Assembly: GCF_020010925.1 (NCBI RefSeq)
Contig: NZ_JAGJBZ010000001.1
Span: 1,550,001 to 1,614,000, forward strand
DNA from: Streptomyces griseiscabiei
GTDB lineage: Bacteria > Actinomycetota > Actinomycetes > Streptomycetales > Streptomycetaceae
Reading direction: 5' to 3'
Length of the DNA: 64,000 nt
The position numbers and the translations under genes are program-made. The notes under the pieces are model-generated. The model saw nothing but the letters and a program-made list of their open reading frames with translations, was not told the origin of the DNA and made no database searches. Every line of letters begins with the position of its first letter. Positions within the stretch are counted from its first letter, which is position 1. Positions 22,358 through 30,049 of the stretch are shown piece after piece.

Positions 22358-24477
22358 CAGAGGTCCTTCGGTTCGGGTTCCTGTGGAGCGATGCGTGTGG
22401 GGGTCTCGGGGGCCGGCCGGGGGCCGGTGTCGCGGGCGTCCGACCACGCCGACCAGAGGGCGGCGTAGGGGCCGCGCGCGGCGCGGAGTTCGTCGTGGGT
22501 GCCGCTCTCGACGATCCGGCCGGCCTCCATGACGACGACGCGGTCGGCGGTGGCGGCCTGGCTGAGGCGGTGGGCGACGATCAGCGCGGTCCGGCCGTCT
22601 ATGGCGCGGGCGACCGCCTTCTCCAGCGTGCGGGCTCCGGCGCTGCCCGCCTCGGCGGTGGCCTCGTCGAGGATCACCAGGGGCGAGTCGGCGAGGATCA
22701 GCCGGGCCAGGGCGAGGGCCTGCGTCCGCTCGCCGCTGAGCCGGTGGCCGCCGTCGCCGACCACCGTGGCGAGCCCGTCGGGCAGGGCCTCGGCCCAGGC
22801 GAGGGCGTCGACGCGGTCGAGCGCGGCGCGCAGTTCGTCGTCGGAGGCGTCGGGGCGGGCGAGCCGCAGGTCGTCGGCGAGGGGGCCCGCGAAGACATGG
22901 GTCTCCTGGGTGATCAGGGCGATCGTGCGGGAGGCCGCGGAGCCGAGTTCGACGGGCGGGACACCGCCCACGAGGACACTGCCGGTGGTGGGCGGCTGGA
23001 TGCCCGCGACCACCTTGGCCAGGGTGGTCTTGCCCGCTCCGCTGGCACCGACCAGGGCCACGCGTTCGCCGTGGCCGACCGTCAGGTCGATGTCGTGCAG
23101 GACGGGGTGGCCGGTCCGGTAGGCGTGGCTCAGTCCCTGGACGGTGACGTCGGCGCCGCCGGTCCCGGCCGAGTGCGCCGGTACCGGGGGCACCGGTTCG
23201 TCCGTGACACCGACGAGCCGGGCGAGGCCGGCGGTGGCGGACTGGGCGTCGTCGAGGAGGGCGAGGGCCGCGTTGACGGGGCCGAACAGGTTGTGGAAGT
23301 ACAGGGCGGCGGCGGTCGCCGTGCCGATGCTGGCGGAGCCGTCGCGGACCAGCCAGTAGCCGGTGATCAGGACGGCGGCCAGTCCGATGTACTCGGCGAT
23401 GTGCAGTCGGCTGTAGAAGCCGAGGACGAGCCGTACGCCCCGCATGGTGAGCGCCACCACGGACCAGGAGCGTTCGGTGACCCGCTCGGTGTGCTCGCCC
23501 CCGAGGCGGAACGAGCGGACGGTGGAGCTGCCGCCGATGGTGTCGAGCATCTGCTGCTGCTGGGCGCCGGCGGCCACCCGCTGCTCGGCGTAGAGCGGGA
23601 TGGCGCGGGCGACGTACCAGCGTGCGGTGGCGACCTGGACGGGGACCGCGAGCAGCGCGGCCAGCAGGAACCGCCAGTCGAGCAGCGCCATGGCGCCGAG
23701 CGTCAGGAAGATGGTGAGCAGGGAGTGGCCCAGCGCGGGCAGCGCGTTGCGGACGGCGTCGGCGATGAGGGAGACGTCGGCGGTGACCCGGGCGGTCAGG
23801 TCGCCGGCGCCTGCCTTCTCGACGCGCTCCAGCGGGAGCGTCAGGGCGCGTTCGACGAAGCGTTCGCGCAGTCGGGCCAGGGTGGTCTCGCCGAGGCGGG
23901 CGATCTGCGAGAGCCCGAACCCGGCGGTGACGCCCTGGACCACGGCGACGGCCACCAGCAGGGCCGCGGTGACGGTGATGGCGTCGGCGGAGCCCCGGTC
24001 GGCGGCCAGGTCGACGATCCGGCCCAGCAGGGGCTGCACGAGCAGACCCACAGCGGTGGAGCCCACCATCACGGTGAACGCGGACAGCGCCAGCCGCCGC
24101 TGCGGGCGCAGCAGTTCGGTGACCGCGGCCCGGGTGCGGGCGGGGGTGGCGACGGGCAGCAGTTCGGGTGCGGGGCGGTCGCCGCCGCGGGACGCGGGAA
24201 CGGGGGCGGCGTCGGCGGTGTCGGATCGCCCGGCCGCACGGGGCCCGTCGTCGGCTCCCCCGGCCGTCGGCGAACCGCCCTCGTGACGACCGGTCGCCCG
24301 AGGACCGCCGTCGGCTCCCCCAGCCGCAAGGGACCCGCTGTCGGCTCCCCCGGCCGTCGGCGAACCGCCGTCAGATCCACCGGTCGTCCGGGGGGCGTCG
24401 CCCGATCCACCGGTCGTCCGGGGGTCGCCGTCGGCACGGCCGGTCATGTCGGTACCGTCGTCTGATCGCCCGGTCAT
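22357..24477 (-). CDS. ABC half-exporter (membrane plus ATPase domains) with consensus Walker A and degenerate signature
   Basis: About 706 residues: a low-complexity N-terminal tail (roughly residues 1-95, repeats of GG, TG and AG with Asp/Ser), a six-helix type-1 exporter domain (110-400) and an ATPase domain. Walker A is GASGAGKTT (about 478), Walker B LVILDEATAE with catalytic Glu (about 602), and the switch His is in LIVAHRLS. The signature is LSGERTQ instead of LSGGQ. ATG 24477 is chosen because it overlaps the stop of the upstream partner as ATGA. Together the two half-transporters should form a heterodimer. Such pairs in siderophore loci export the siderophore or, as in IrtAB, import it with reduction; no reductase domain is seen here, so direction is open. 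Confidence 0.9.
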   Translation of the reverse strand: MTGRSDDGTDMTGRADGDPRTTGGSGDAPRTTGGSDGGSPTAGGADSGSLAAGGADGGPRATGRHEGGSPTAGGADDGPRAAGRSDTADAAPVPASRGGDRPAPELLPVATPARTRAAVTELLRPQRRLALSAFTVMVGSTAVGLLVQPLLGRIVDLAADRGSADAITVTAALLVAVAVVQGVTAGFGLSQIARLGETTLARLRERFVERALTLPLERVEKAGAGDLTARVTADVSLIADAVRNALPALGHSLLTIFLTLGAMALLDWRFLLAALLAVPVQVATARWYVARAIPLYAEQRVAAGAQQQQMLDTIGGSSTVRSFRLGGEHTERVTERSWSVVALTMRGVRLVLGFYSRLHIAEYIGLAAVLITGYWLVRDGSASIGTATAAALYFHNLFGPVNAALALLDDAQSATAGLARLVGVTDEPVPPVPAHSAGTGGADVTVQGLSHAYRTGHPVLHDIDLTVGHGERVALVGASGAGKTTLAKVVAGIQPPTTGSVLVGGVPPVELGSAASRTIALITQETHVFAGPLADDLRLARPDASDDELRAALDRVDALAWAEALPDGLATVVGDGGHRLSGERTQALALARLILADSPLVILDEATAEAGSAGARTLEKAVARAIDGRTALIVAHRLSQAATADRVVVMEAGRIVESGTHDELRAARGPYAALWSAWSDARDTGPRPAPETPTRIAPQEPEPKDL

Positions 24478-26186
24478 GTCAGCACCGCCGTACGGTAGTC
24501 GGCGCACTCGTGGACGAGGCGCTCGTGGTCGCCGGTCGCGGTGACCCGGCCGTCGTGGAGGAGGACGGCCCGGTCGGTGACGGCGAGCAGGGCCGGGCTG
24601 TTGGTCACCAGGAGCGTGGTGCGTCCGCCGCGGACGTCCCTGATGCCGGCGGCGATCCGGGACTCGGTGACGGCGTCGACGGCGGTGGCGGGCTCGTGCA
24701 CGACGAGGACCGGCGCGTCGGCGGCCAGGGCCCGGGCCAGGGCGACCCGTTGCCGCTGTCCGCCGGAGAGCGACCGGCCGCGCGCGGTGACGGGCGTGTC
24801 GACGCCGTCGGGCAGCGCGCGGGCCACCTCGTCCGTACCGGAGGCGGCCATCGCGGCGGTGACTCCGGCCGGGGCGGCCGAACCCCCGGCCGCCGCCGTG
24901 ACGTTCTCCAGGACCGTGCCCTCGAACAGGTCCGCGTCGTGCTCGGCGACGAGGATGGCGGCGCGTACGTCGGCGAGGGCGAGCGCGGTCAGTGCGGTGC
25001 CGTCGAGTTCGACGGCGCCCTCGTCGGGGTCGGCCCGGCGGCCGAGGCAGCGCAGCAGGGCGGTGGCGTCGGCGGGGTCGGTGGTGGCGACGCCGACGGT
25101 CTCGCCGGGGGCGATGTCGAGGTCGAGGCCGCGCAGGGTGCCGTGGGTGAGGGCGCGGAGCGTGAGGCGTCCCTCGACGGCGTCCGTGGTGAGACCGTCC
25201 GCGGACGGGGCCTCGGACACGTCGCCGGGGGCGGCGAGGACTTCGGCGATCCGGGCGGCGGAGGCGCGGCCCTGGGCCAGTTCGGCGTTGACCCAGGCGA
25301 ACTCGCCGAGCGGGCCGACGATGAACAGGGCGAGCCCGACGGAGGAGACGAGTTCACCGAGGCCGATGTCGCCGCGGGCGGCGAGGTGGCCGCCGACGAG
25401 GGCGACCACGGCGATGAGGGCGCCGGTGAGGAGGGTGACGACACCGTTCTGCCAGGCCTCCGCGCGGGCGGCGCGCAGGGTGGCGGCCAGGGAGTTCTGG
25501 CTGACGCGCCGGTACCGGTCGACGGCCGCCCGCTCGGCGCCGATGCCCTTGAGGACACGGAGTCCGGCCACCAGGTCGGCGGCGACCCCGGAGGCCTGCG
25601 CGGCGCGTTCCTGCTCGGTCTCGCTGCGTCGTTCCAGGGGCTTGCTCAGCAGGTGTCCGAGCCACAGCAGCAGCGGGGTGCCGAGGAGGACGAGCAGGCC
25701 GAGGACGACGGAGACCCGCAGCAGGGCGACCGCGCTGACCACCAGGCCCGCGGTGGCGGCGACGGCGACGATGAGGGCCATGGCGACGGCGCCGACGCGT
25801 TTGGCGTCCTCGGTGGCGATGTTGGTCAGCTCGCCCGGCAGCCGTCCCTCCTCGGCGCCGCCCTCGGGTGCGAGGACACGGCCGACGAGTTCGGCCCTGA
25901 GGTGGTGCGCGGCGGTGACGGCGGCGCGTTCACCGGCCCGCGCGCTGAAGCGGAAGCTGAAGGAGAGTCCGACGTACAGGACGGCCAGGACGCCGAGCCA
26001 GAGCAGCAGTCCGGAGGCGTCGCCGTCGACGACTCCTCGTTCGATGGCCAGTCCGATGAGCACCGGCACCAGGGCCTCGCCCGTCTGGTGTCCCATCCCC
26101 AGAACCGCGCCGAGCACGACGTCCCGACGCTGACCGCCGACCGCGCGCCACAGGACGTTCCGTCCCGGTGGGTCCGCTTTTCTCAC
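24474..26186 (-). CDS. ABC half-exporter with degenerate ATP-binding motifs and canonical signature
   Basis: About 570 residues with a six-helix exporter domain (residues 20-320) and an ATPase domain. The P-loop position reads GVATTDPADATALL, with no GxxGxGK[S/T]. Walker B reads VLVVHEPAT, with His in place of the usual Asp, and the switch His is missing (LLVTNSPALL). The signature LSGGQRQR is intact. It therefore cannot build its own catalytic site but can complete the site of its partner gene, which it overlaps by four bases. GTG 26186 is chosen because GGAG lies six bases upstream; a TTG at 26228 would extend it without such support. An iron box lies 49 bases upstream. Confidence 0.9.
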   Translation of the reverse strand: MRKADPPGRNVLWRAVGGQRRDVVLGAVLGMGHQTGEALVPVLIGLAIERGVVDGDASGLLLWLGVLAVLYVGLSFSFRFSARAGERAAVTAAHHLRAELVGRVLAPEGGAEEGRLPGELTNIATEDAKRVGAVAMALIVAVAATAGLVVSAVALLRVSVVLGLLVLLGTPLLLWLGHLLSKPLERRSETEQERAAQASGVAADLVAGLRVLKGIGAERAAVDRYRRVSQNSLAATLRAARAEAWQNGVVTLLTGALIAVVALVGGHLAARGDIGLGELVSSVGLALFIVGPLGEFAWVNAELAQGRASAARIAEVLAAPGDVSEAPSADGLTTDAVEGRLTLRALTHGTLRGLDLDIAPGETVGVATTDPADATALLRCLGRRADPDEGAVELDGTALTALALADVRAAILVAEHDADLFEGTVLENVTAAAGGSAAPAGVTAAMAASGTDEVARALPDGVDTPVTARGRSLSGGQRQRVALARALAADAPVLVVHEPATAVDAVTESRIAAGIRDVRGGRTTLLVTNSPALLAVTDRAVLLHDGRVTATGDHERLVHECADYRTAVLT

Positions 26187-26234
26187 GCAACACTCCGGAC
26201 CGGTTTCGCCGACACAGGACACGTACAAGAAAAC

Positions 26235-26253
26235 TTAGGTAAGGCTAACTACA
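26235..26253. promoter_or_regulatory. iron box between the exporter operon and the amidohydrolase gene
   Basis: TTAGGTAAGGCTAACTACA matches the DmdR1/IdeR consensus TTAGGTTAGGCTAACCTAA at 14 of 19 positions, including the whole core. It lies between divergent genes, 49 bases from the exporter start and 160 bases from the amidohydrolase start, and could control both. Confidence 0.85.
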
Positions 26254-26413
26254 TTTGTCTTCCTGGACCAGTCCCGAAACCTCTTCGAGACCTCGCCGAC
26301 CTCGCCGAACGCCGGGAGATTATCCGACTGCTCCCTCAACTGACAGACGGAACAAGGCAGTTCATCTGTACGAGTCGCCAGCGGGCGACAGCCCCGACCG
26401 GAAGGACCTGTTC

Positions 26414-27994
26414 GTGCTCAGCACCAGGATCACCAACGCCCATGTCGTCACCATGGATCCGGACCGCCCGGCCGCCCGGGAGATCGGGATCTGGCGGGGC
26501 CGGATCGTCGGCCTGGACGAGGACGTCGCGGGCCTCGCCGCACACCGGACGCTGGACCTGGGCGGCGCCACCGTACTGCCGGGGTTCATCGACGCCCATG
26601 TCCACCTGGCGTGGACGGGCCTGAAGGCGAAGGCGCCCAGCGTGGCGCCGAGCCGCGGCGCGGACGACGTGCTCCGCGTGGTCGCCGACGCGGTGGCGCA
26701 GGCGCCCGTCGGCGGCTGGGTGGACTTCGGCGGCTACGACCAGCGCACCCTGGACCGCCCGCTGACGGCGGCCGACCTCGACGCGGTCAGCGCCGGGCGC
26801 AAGGTGTACCTGGGCCATCTCTCCGGGCACGCCTGTCTGGTCAACTCGGCGGTGCTGAGCGGGCTCCCGGCGGAGGCGGCCCGGCCGGACGGTTTCCTCG
26901 CCGAGGGCGCCATGGGGGCGGCGCTGCGCACCCGGCCGCCGCACTCGCTCACCGACCTGGCCTCGGCGATCGAACACGCCGCCCGCGTCTGCCGGTCCGA
27001 GGGCATCACCGGAGCCGCCGAAGCGGGGGTCGGGGCCCGGCTGTTCGGGCACAGCCCCATCGAGGGCGCCGCGTACCAGCTCGCCCACGCGTCGGGGCGG
27101 CTGCCGCTGCGGGTACGGCTGATGGTGGCCGCCGACGCGCTGCGGCCGGTGGCAGCGAACGCCGAGGACACCACGAGCCGGGCGATCGACCTCGGGCTGC
27201 GCACCGGCTTCGGGGACGGCGCGCTCTCCCTCGGCGCGCTCAAGATCTTCACCGACGGCGGCATGATGGCCCGTACGGCGGCCCTCACCAGCCCCTATCT
27301 GAGCGCCGACGGCTCCGGTGCCCCCGCCGGCTCCGGTCAGCTGATGCACGAGCCCGAGACGCTGGAGAGCACGATCGTCGAGGGTCATCTCGCGGGCTGG
27401 CAGCTCGCCGTGCACGCGATCGGCGACCGGGCCCTCGATGTCGCCCTGGACGCGCTGGAGAAGGCCCAGAAGCTGAAGCCCCGCCCGGAGGCCCGGCATC
27501 GCGTCGAGCACGCGGGCCTGGTCCGTCCCGACCAGCTCCCCCGGCTGGCCGCGCTCGGCGTCACGGTGGTCATCCAGCCGAGCTTCCTGCGCCACTACGG
27601 CGACGACTACGCCACGATCATGGGCGAGGAGCGGGCGGGCTGGCTCTACCGGGGCCGGGGCTTCCTCGACCACGGCGTCCCGGTGGCCGGCAGCTCGGAC
27701 CGCCCGGTGGCCGACGGCGCCCCGCTGCGGGCGATCCGGTTCATGGTGGAACGTGCCTCGGAGTCCGGCCGCCTCATCGGCCCCGCCGAGACGGTCACCG
27801 TCGAGGAGGCGCTGCGCGCGTACACCGTCGAGGCCGCCCGCGCCTGCCACTGGGAGACCGACGCGGGCAGCCTCACCCCCGGCAAGCGGGCCGACCTCGT
27901 GGTGCTGGGCGACGATCCCCGCCGGGTGGACGTGTCACGCATCGGCGACATCGAGGTGGTGCGCACCTTCGTCGAGGGCGAGGACGCGTACTGA
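26414..27994 (+). CDS. amidohydrolase family 3 (YtcJ-like) metal-dependent hydrolase
   Basis: A 526-residue TIM-barrel amidohydrolase. The metal-binding HxH motif is in FIDAHVHLAWTG (near residue 60). Later motifs are LAVHAIGDRALD, RHRVEHAG and GSSDRPVADGAPLRAI, the last with the catalytic Asp. The C-terminus has the usual PGKRADLVVLGDDP. The family hydrolyses amide or N-formyl bonds, and its substrate cannot be read from sequence. GTG 26414 is chosen because GGAAGG lies eight bases upstream. The 5' untranslated region is about 150 bases and starts near an iron box, so the gene probably belongs to the siderophore regulon. It could act on the siderophore, for example in processing, release or recycling, but this is inference. 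Confidence 0.85.
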   Translation: MLSTRITNAHVVTMDPDRPAAREIGIWRGRIVGLDEDVAGLAAHRTLDLGGATVLPGFIDAHVHLAWTGLKAKAPSVAPSRGADDVLRVVADAVAQAPVGGWVDFGGYDQRTLDRPLTAADLDAVSAGRKVYLGHLSGHACLVNSAVLSGLPAEAARPDGFLAEGAMGAALRTRPPHSLTDLASAIEHAARVCRSEGITGAAEAGVGARLFGHSPIEGAAYQLAHASGRLPLRVRLMVAADALRPVAANAEDTTSRAIDLGLRTGFGDGALSLGALKIFTDGGMMARTAALTSPYLSADGSGAPAGSGQLMHEPETLESTIVEGHLAGWQLAVHAIGDRALDVALDALEKAQKLKPRPEARHRVEHAGLVRPDQLPRLAALGVTVVIQPSFLRHYGDDYATIMGEERAGWLYRGRGFLDHGVPVAGSSDRPVADGAPLRAIRFMVERASESGRLIGPAETVTVEEALRAYTVEAARACHWETDAGSLTPGKRADLVVLGDDPRRVDVSRIGDIEVVRTFVEGEDAY

Positions 27995-28013
27995 CGGCAC
28001 GCGCGGGTTCGGG

Positions 28014-28964
28014 TCAGACGGGCGGCCGGCGGGACGGGATCGTGCGCAGGAAGTCCGCCGAGGGCACGAAGAACATCGTGCCGGTCACGGCCCGGGAGAA
28101 GTCCAGGATCGGGTCGTGACCGGCCGGGGGTTCGCCGATGAACATCTTCCGCAGCATGGCCTCGGGGACCTCGGGGTCCCGGGCGTAGGCGATGAAGTAC
28201 GTGCCGAACTCGCCCTGTCCGGGCCTGCCGAAGGGCATGGCGGCGCGCAGTATGCGCCGCTCGGTGCCGTCCGGGCCGACGAGGGTGTTGACGTCGACGT
28301 GCGAACCCTCCACGTCCAGCTCCAGGTTGGTCAGCTTGGTCCGGCCGACGACCTTCTCCTGCGCCTCGACGGGAAGCTTCTCCCAGGAGTCCACGTCGTG
28401 CAGGTACTTCTGCACGAGCACATAACTGCCGCCCCGGAAGCCGGGATCCTCGTCGCCGACGAGGACCGTCTCGGCGGCCACGCGTCCGACCGGGTTCTCG
28501 GTGCCGTCGACGAACCCGAGGAGGTTGCGGGAGTCGAAGTACGCGAAGGCCTGCACCTCGTCCACCAGGGTGACCGCGCCGCGCAGTTGCCGCATGATCT
28601 CGGCGGCCAGCGCGAAGCACAGGTCGACGCGCGCGGCCCGGATGTGGAAGAGCAGGTCGCCCGGTGTGGACACGGCCCGGTGCCGGGGTCCCGCCAGCTC
28701 CCGGAAGGGGTGCAGGGCGGCGGGCCGGGGCCCGCCGAGAAGCCGGTCCCAGGCCTCCGCGCCGATCCCGGCGACACAGCCGAGGGCGCCGTCGGGGCTG
28801 GAGAAGCCCACCGCCCGCTCCAGCCCGGCGAGTCCGGCGAGCACCCCGCGGGCCGTCGACTCCCCGCCCGGGTCGACGGTGACGACCAGGAAGACCGCGG
28901 CGGGTGTCAGCGGGCCCAGCATCGGCTGCGACAACACGTCCTCGGACACGAACGGCAGCGCCAT
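28014..28964 (-). CDS. DyP-type haem peroxidase
   Basis: A 316-residue dye-decolourising peroxidase with the ferredoxin-like double fold. The hallmark GFVDGTENP is at residues 150-158 (Asp153 is the proton acceptor). The proximal haem ligand should be His222 in SHVDVNTL, and a distal Arg lies near 237-240. There is no Tat signal, so it is probably cytosolic (B type), and the C-terminus shows no encapsulin-targeting tail. ATG 28964 is preceded by GGGGGAG. These enzymes oxidise phenolic substrates with H2O2; some relatives have been proposed to free iron from haem. Its position beside the siderophore locus may be coincidental, as no iron box is seen. It is convergent with the amidohydrolase. 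Confidence 0.92.
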   Translation of the reverse strand: MALPFVSEDVLSQPMLGPLTPAAVFLVVTVDPGGESTARGVLAGLAGLERAVGFSSPDGALGCVAGIGAEAWDRLLGGPRPAALHPFRELAGPRHRAVSTPGDLLFHIRAARVDLCFALAAEIMRQLRGAVTLVDEVQAFAYFDSRNLLGFVDGTENPVGRVAAETVLVGDEDPGFRGGSYVLVQKYLHDVDSWEKLPVEAQEKVVGRTKLTNLELDVEGSHVDVNTLVGPDGTERRILRAAMPFGRPGQGEFGTYFIAYARDPEVPEAMLRKMFIGEPPAGHDPILDFSRAVTGTMFFVPSADFLRTIPSRRPPV

Positions 28965-29281
28965 GGCTCCCCCTCATCACATGCCACACGTGTGCCCCAC
29001 GCGTGGACCACATTTCCCTCGGGACGGCTCGGACGGCCCCGGCGCCACCGGACCGCACGACCCCGTCGTCGCGCACGGCATGCCCCGGGCAGGTTCCCGC
29101 CCCCCTCACCATGCCCGGTCGGGGCGAGGACGATACCCCCTGATTCGGCCCACCCCGCAAACCATGAACAACGCCACAACTCCGCAGGTCACAAGGGTGG
29201 TTACGGAAGCAGGGGTCCATGTTGTATACGCGGGGACCGGGACGCCCAATACTGTGCGCAGACGTCACCAGGGGGCACTCG
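28965..29281. other. 317-bp divergent intergenic region
   Basis: This is the promoter space between the peroxidase gene and the duplicated-domain gene. No convincing gene, operator or hairpin was seen. The only AT-rich patch is around 29216-29260 (TTGTAT and TACTGT), with a 22-base spacer that is too long for a standard promoter. Confidence 0.5.
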
Positions 29282-29947
29282 ATGAAGTGGTTTCAGCGCG
29301 ACCGTGCCGGACAACGGCCCGAAGTGGTACGGGAGTTCGGCGCCGACAAGAGCGACGGGCCGCCCCGGCAGGCGCCCCCGCTGCTCACGGCCGGCGGTCC
29401 GGCCCTCCAACGGCTCGGCGGCGACGGTGACGAGGTCGGCCGGCTGACCACCGGGACGGGGCCGGTCATCCTCGACATCACCCACTCGGGGACCGGGCAC
29501 TTCGTGGTGGACGCCCTGGACGGACGGCTGCACTCCCAGAGCCAGCTCGTCTACACCGACGGGCCCTTCTCCTGCCGAGCCCTGGTGAACGCCGACGACC
29601 GGCCGGTGCGGGCGCTGCGCGTCCAGGCGGACGGACCGTGGACCGTCGACGTCAGCCCGGTGTCGAGCGCGCTGCCCTGCGAGGCCCCCGCGCGGCGCCC
29701 CGCGTCGGACGTGCTGCGCCACACCGGCGGCCCCGCGATCGCGTCTCTCCGCTACGAGGGCGATCCACGGTCCGACGACGGCGGCTACTTCCTCGTGGAC
29801 ACCTTCGAACCGGACGGCACCGGCTTCCTCGACGAGCTGGCCAATCATGTCGGCCCCTGGCACGGCGAGGCCCCGCTCACCGGCCCCTGTCTCATCTACG
29901 CCCGCTCCGACGGCCCCTGGTCCCTCACCGTCCGCCCTCTCACATAA
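29282..29947 (+). CDS. uncharacterised protein with an internally repeated beta-rich domain
   Basis: A 221-residue protein with no signal peptide and no membrane segment. Two similar units can be seen. Residues ~60-130 contain GHFVVDALD and end with LRVQADGPWTVDVSPV. Residues ~140-220 contain GYFLVDTFEPDG and end with IYARSDGPWSLTVRPL. The shared pattern (xSDGPWSLTVxP) suggests two beta-sandwich repeats made by duplication. ATG 29282 is preceded by AGGGGGCA; an in-frame GTG at 29219 is less likely. I do not recognise the family or function. It is followed by a LAL regulator 102 bases downstream, with no visible terminator between. Confidence 0.75.
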   Translation: MKWFQRDRAGQRPEVVREFGADKSDGPPRQAPPLLTAGGPALQRLGGDGDEVGRLTTGTGPVILDITHSGTGHFVVDALDGRLHSQSQLVYTDGPFSCRALVNADDRPVRALRVQADGPWTVDVSPVSSALPCEAPARRPASDVLRHTGGPAIASLRYEGDPRSDDGGYFLVDTFEPDGTGFLDELANHVGPWHGEAPLTGPCLIYARSDGPWSLTVRPLT

Positions 29948-30049
29948 ACGGATGACCTGCTCTTACTTCGGTAGGGTTGCCCTGAGGACTCCCTGTGACC
30001 GCCGCGTGCCCGGGGACGTCGGACCGTACGCGGAGGGGGAACCGCACTC

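Noticed and set aside
26187..26228. Longer start (TTG at 26228) for the upstream half-transporter
   Set aside because: No ribosome site precedes it and the added residues (with three Cys) look like non-coding translation. GTG 26186 has GGAG at proper distance.
29967..29985. Iron-box-like sequence TTCGGTAGGGTTGCCCTGA before the LAL regulator
   Set aside because: Only about 12 of 19 positions match and the half-sites are poor, unlike the three clear boxes. It also overlaps a plausible promoter-like stretch.
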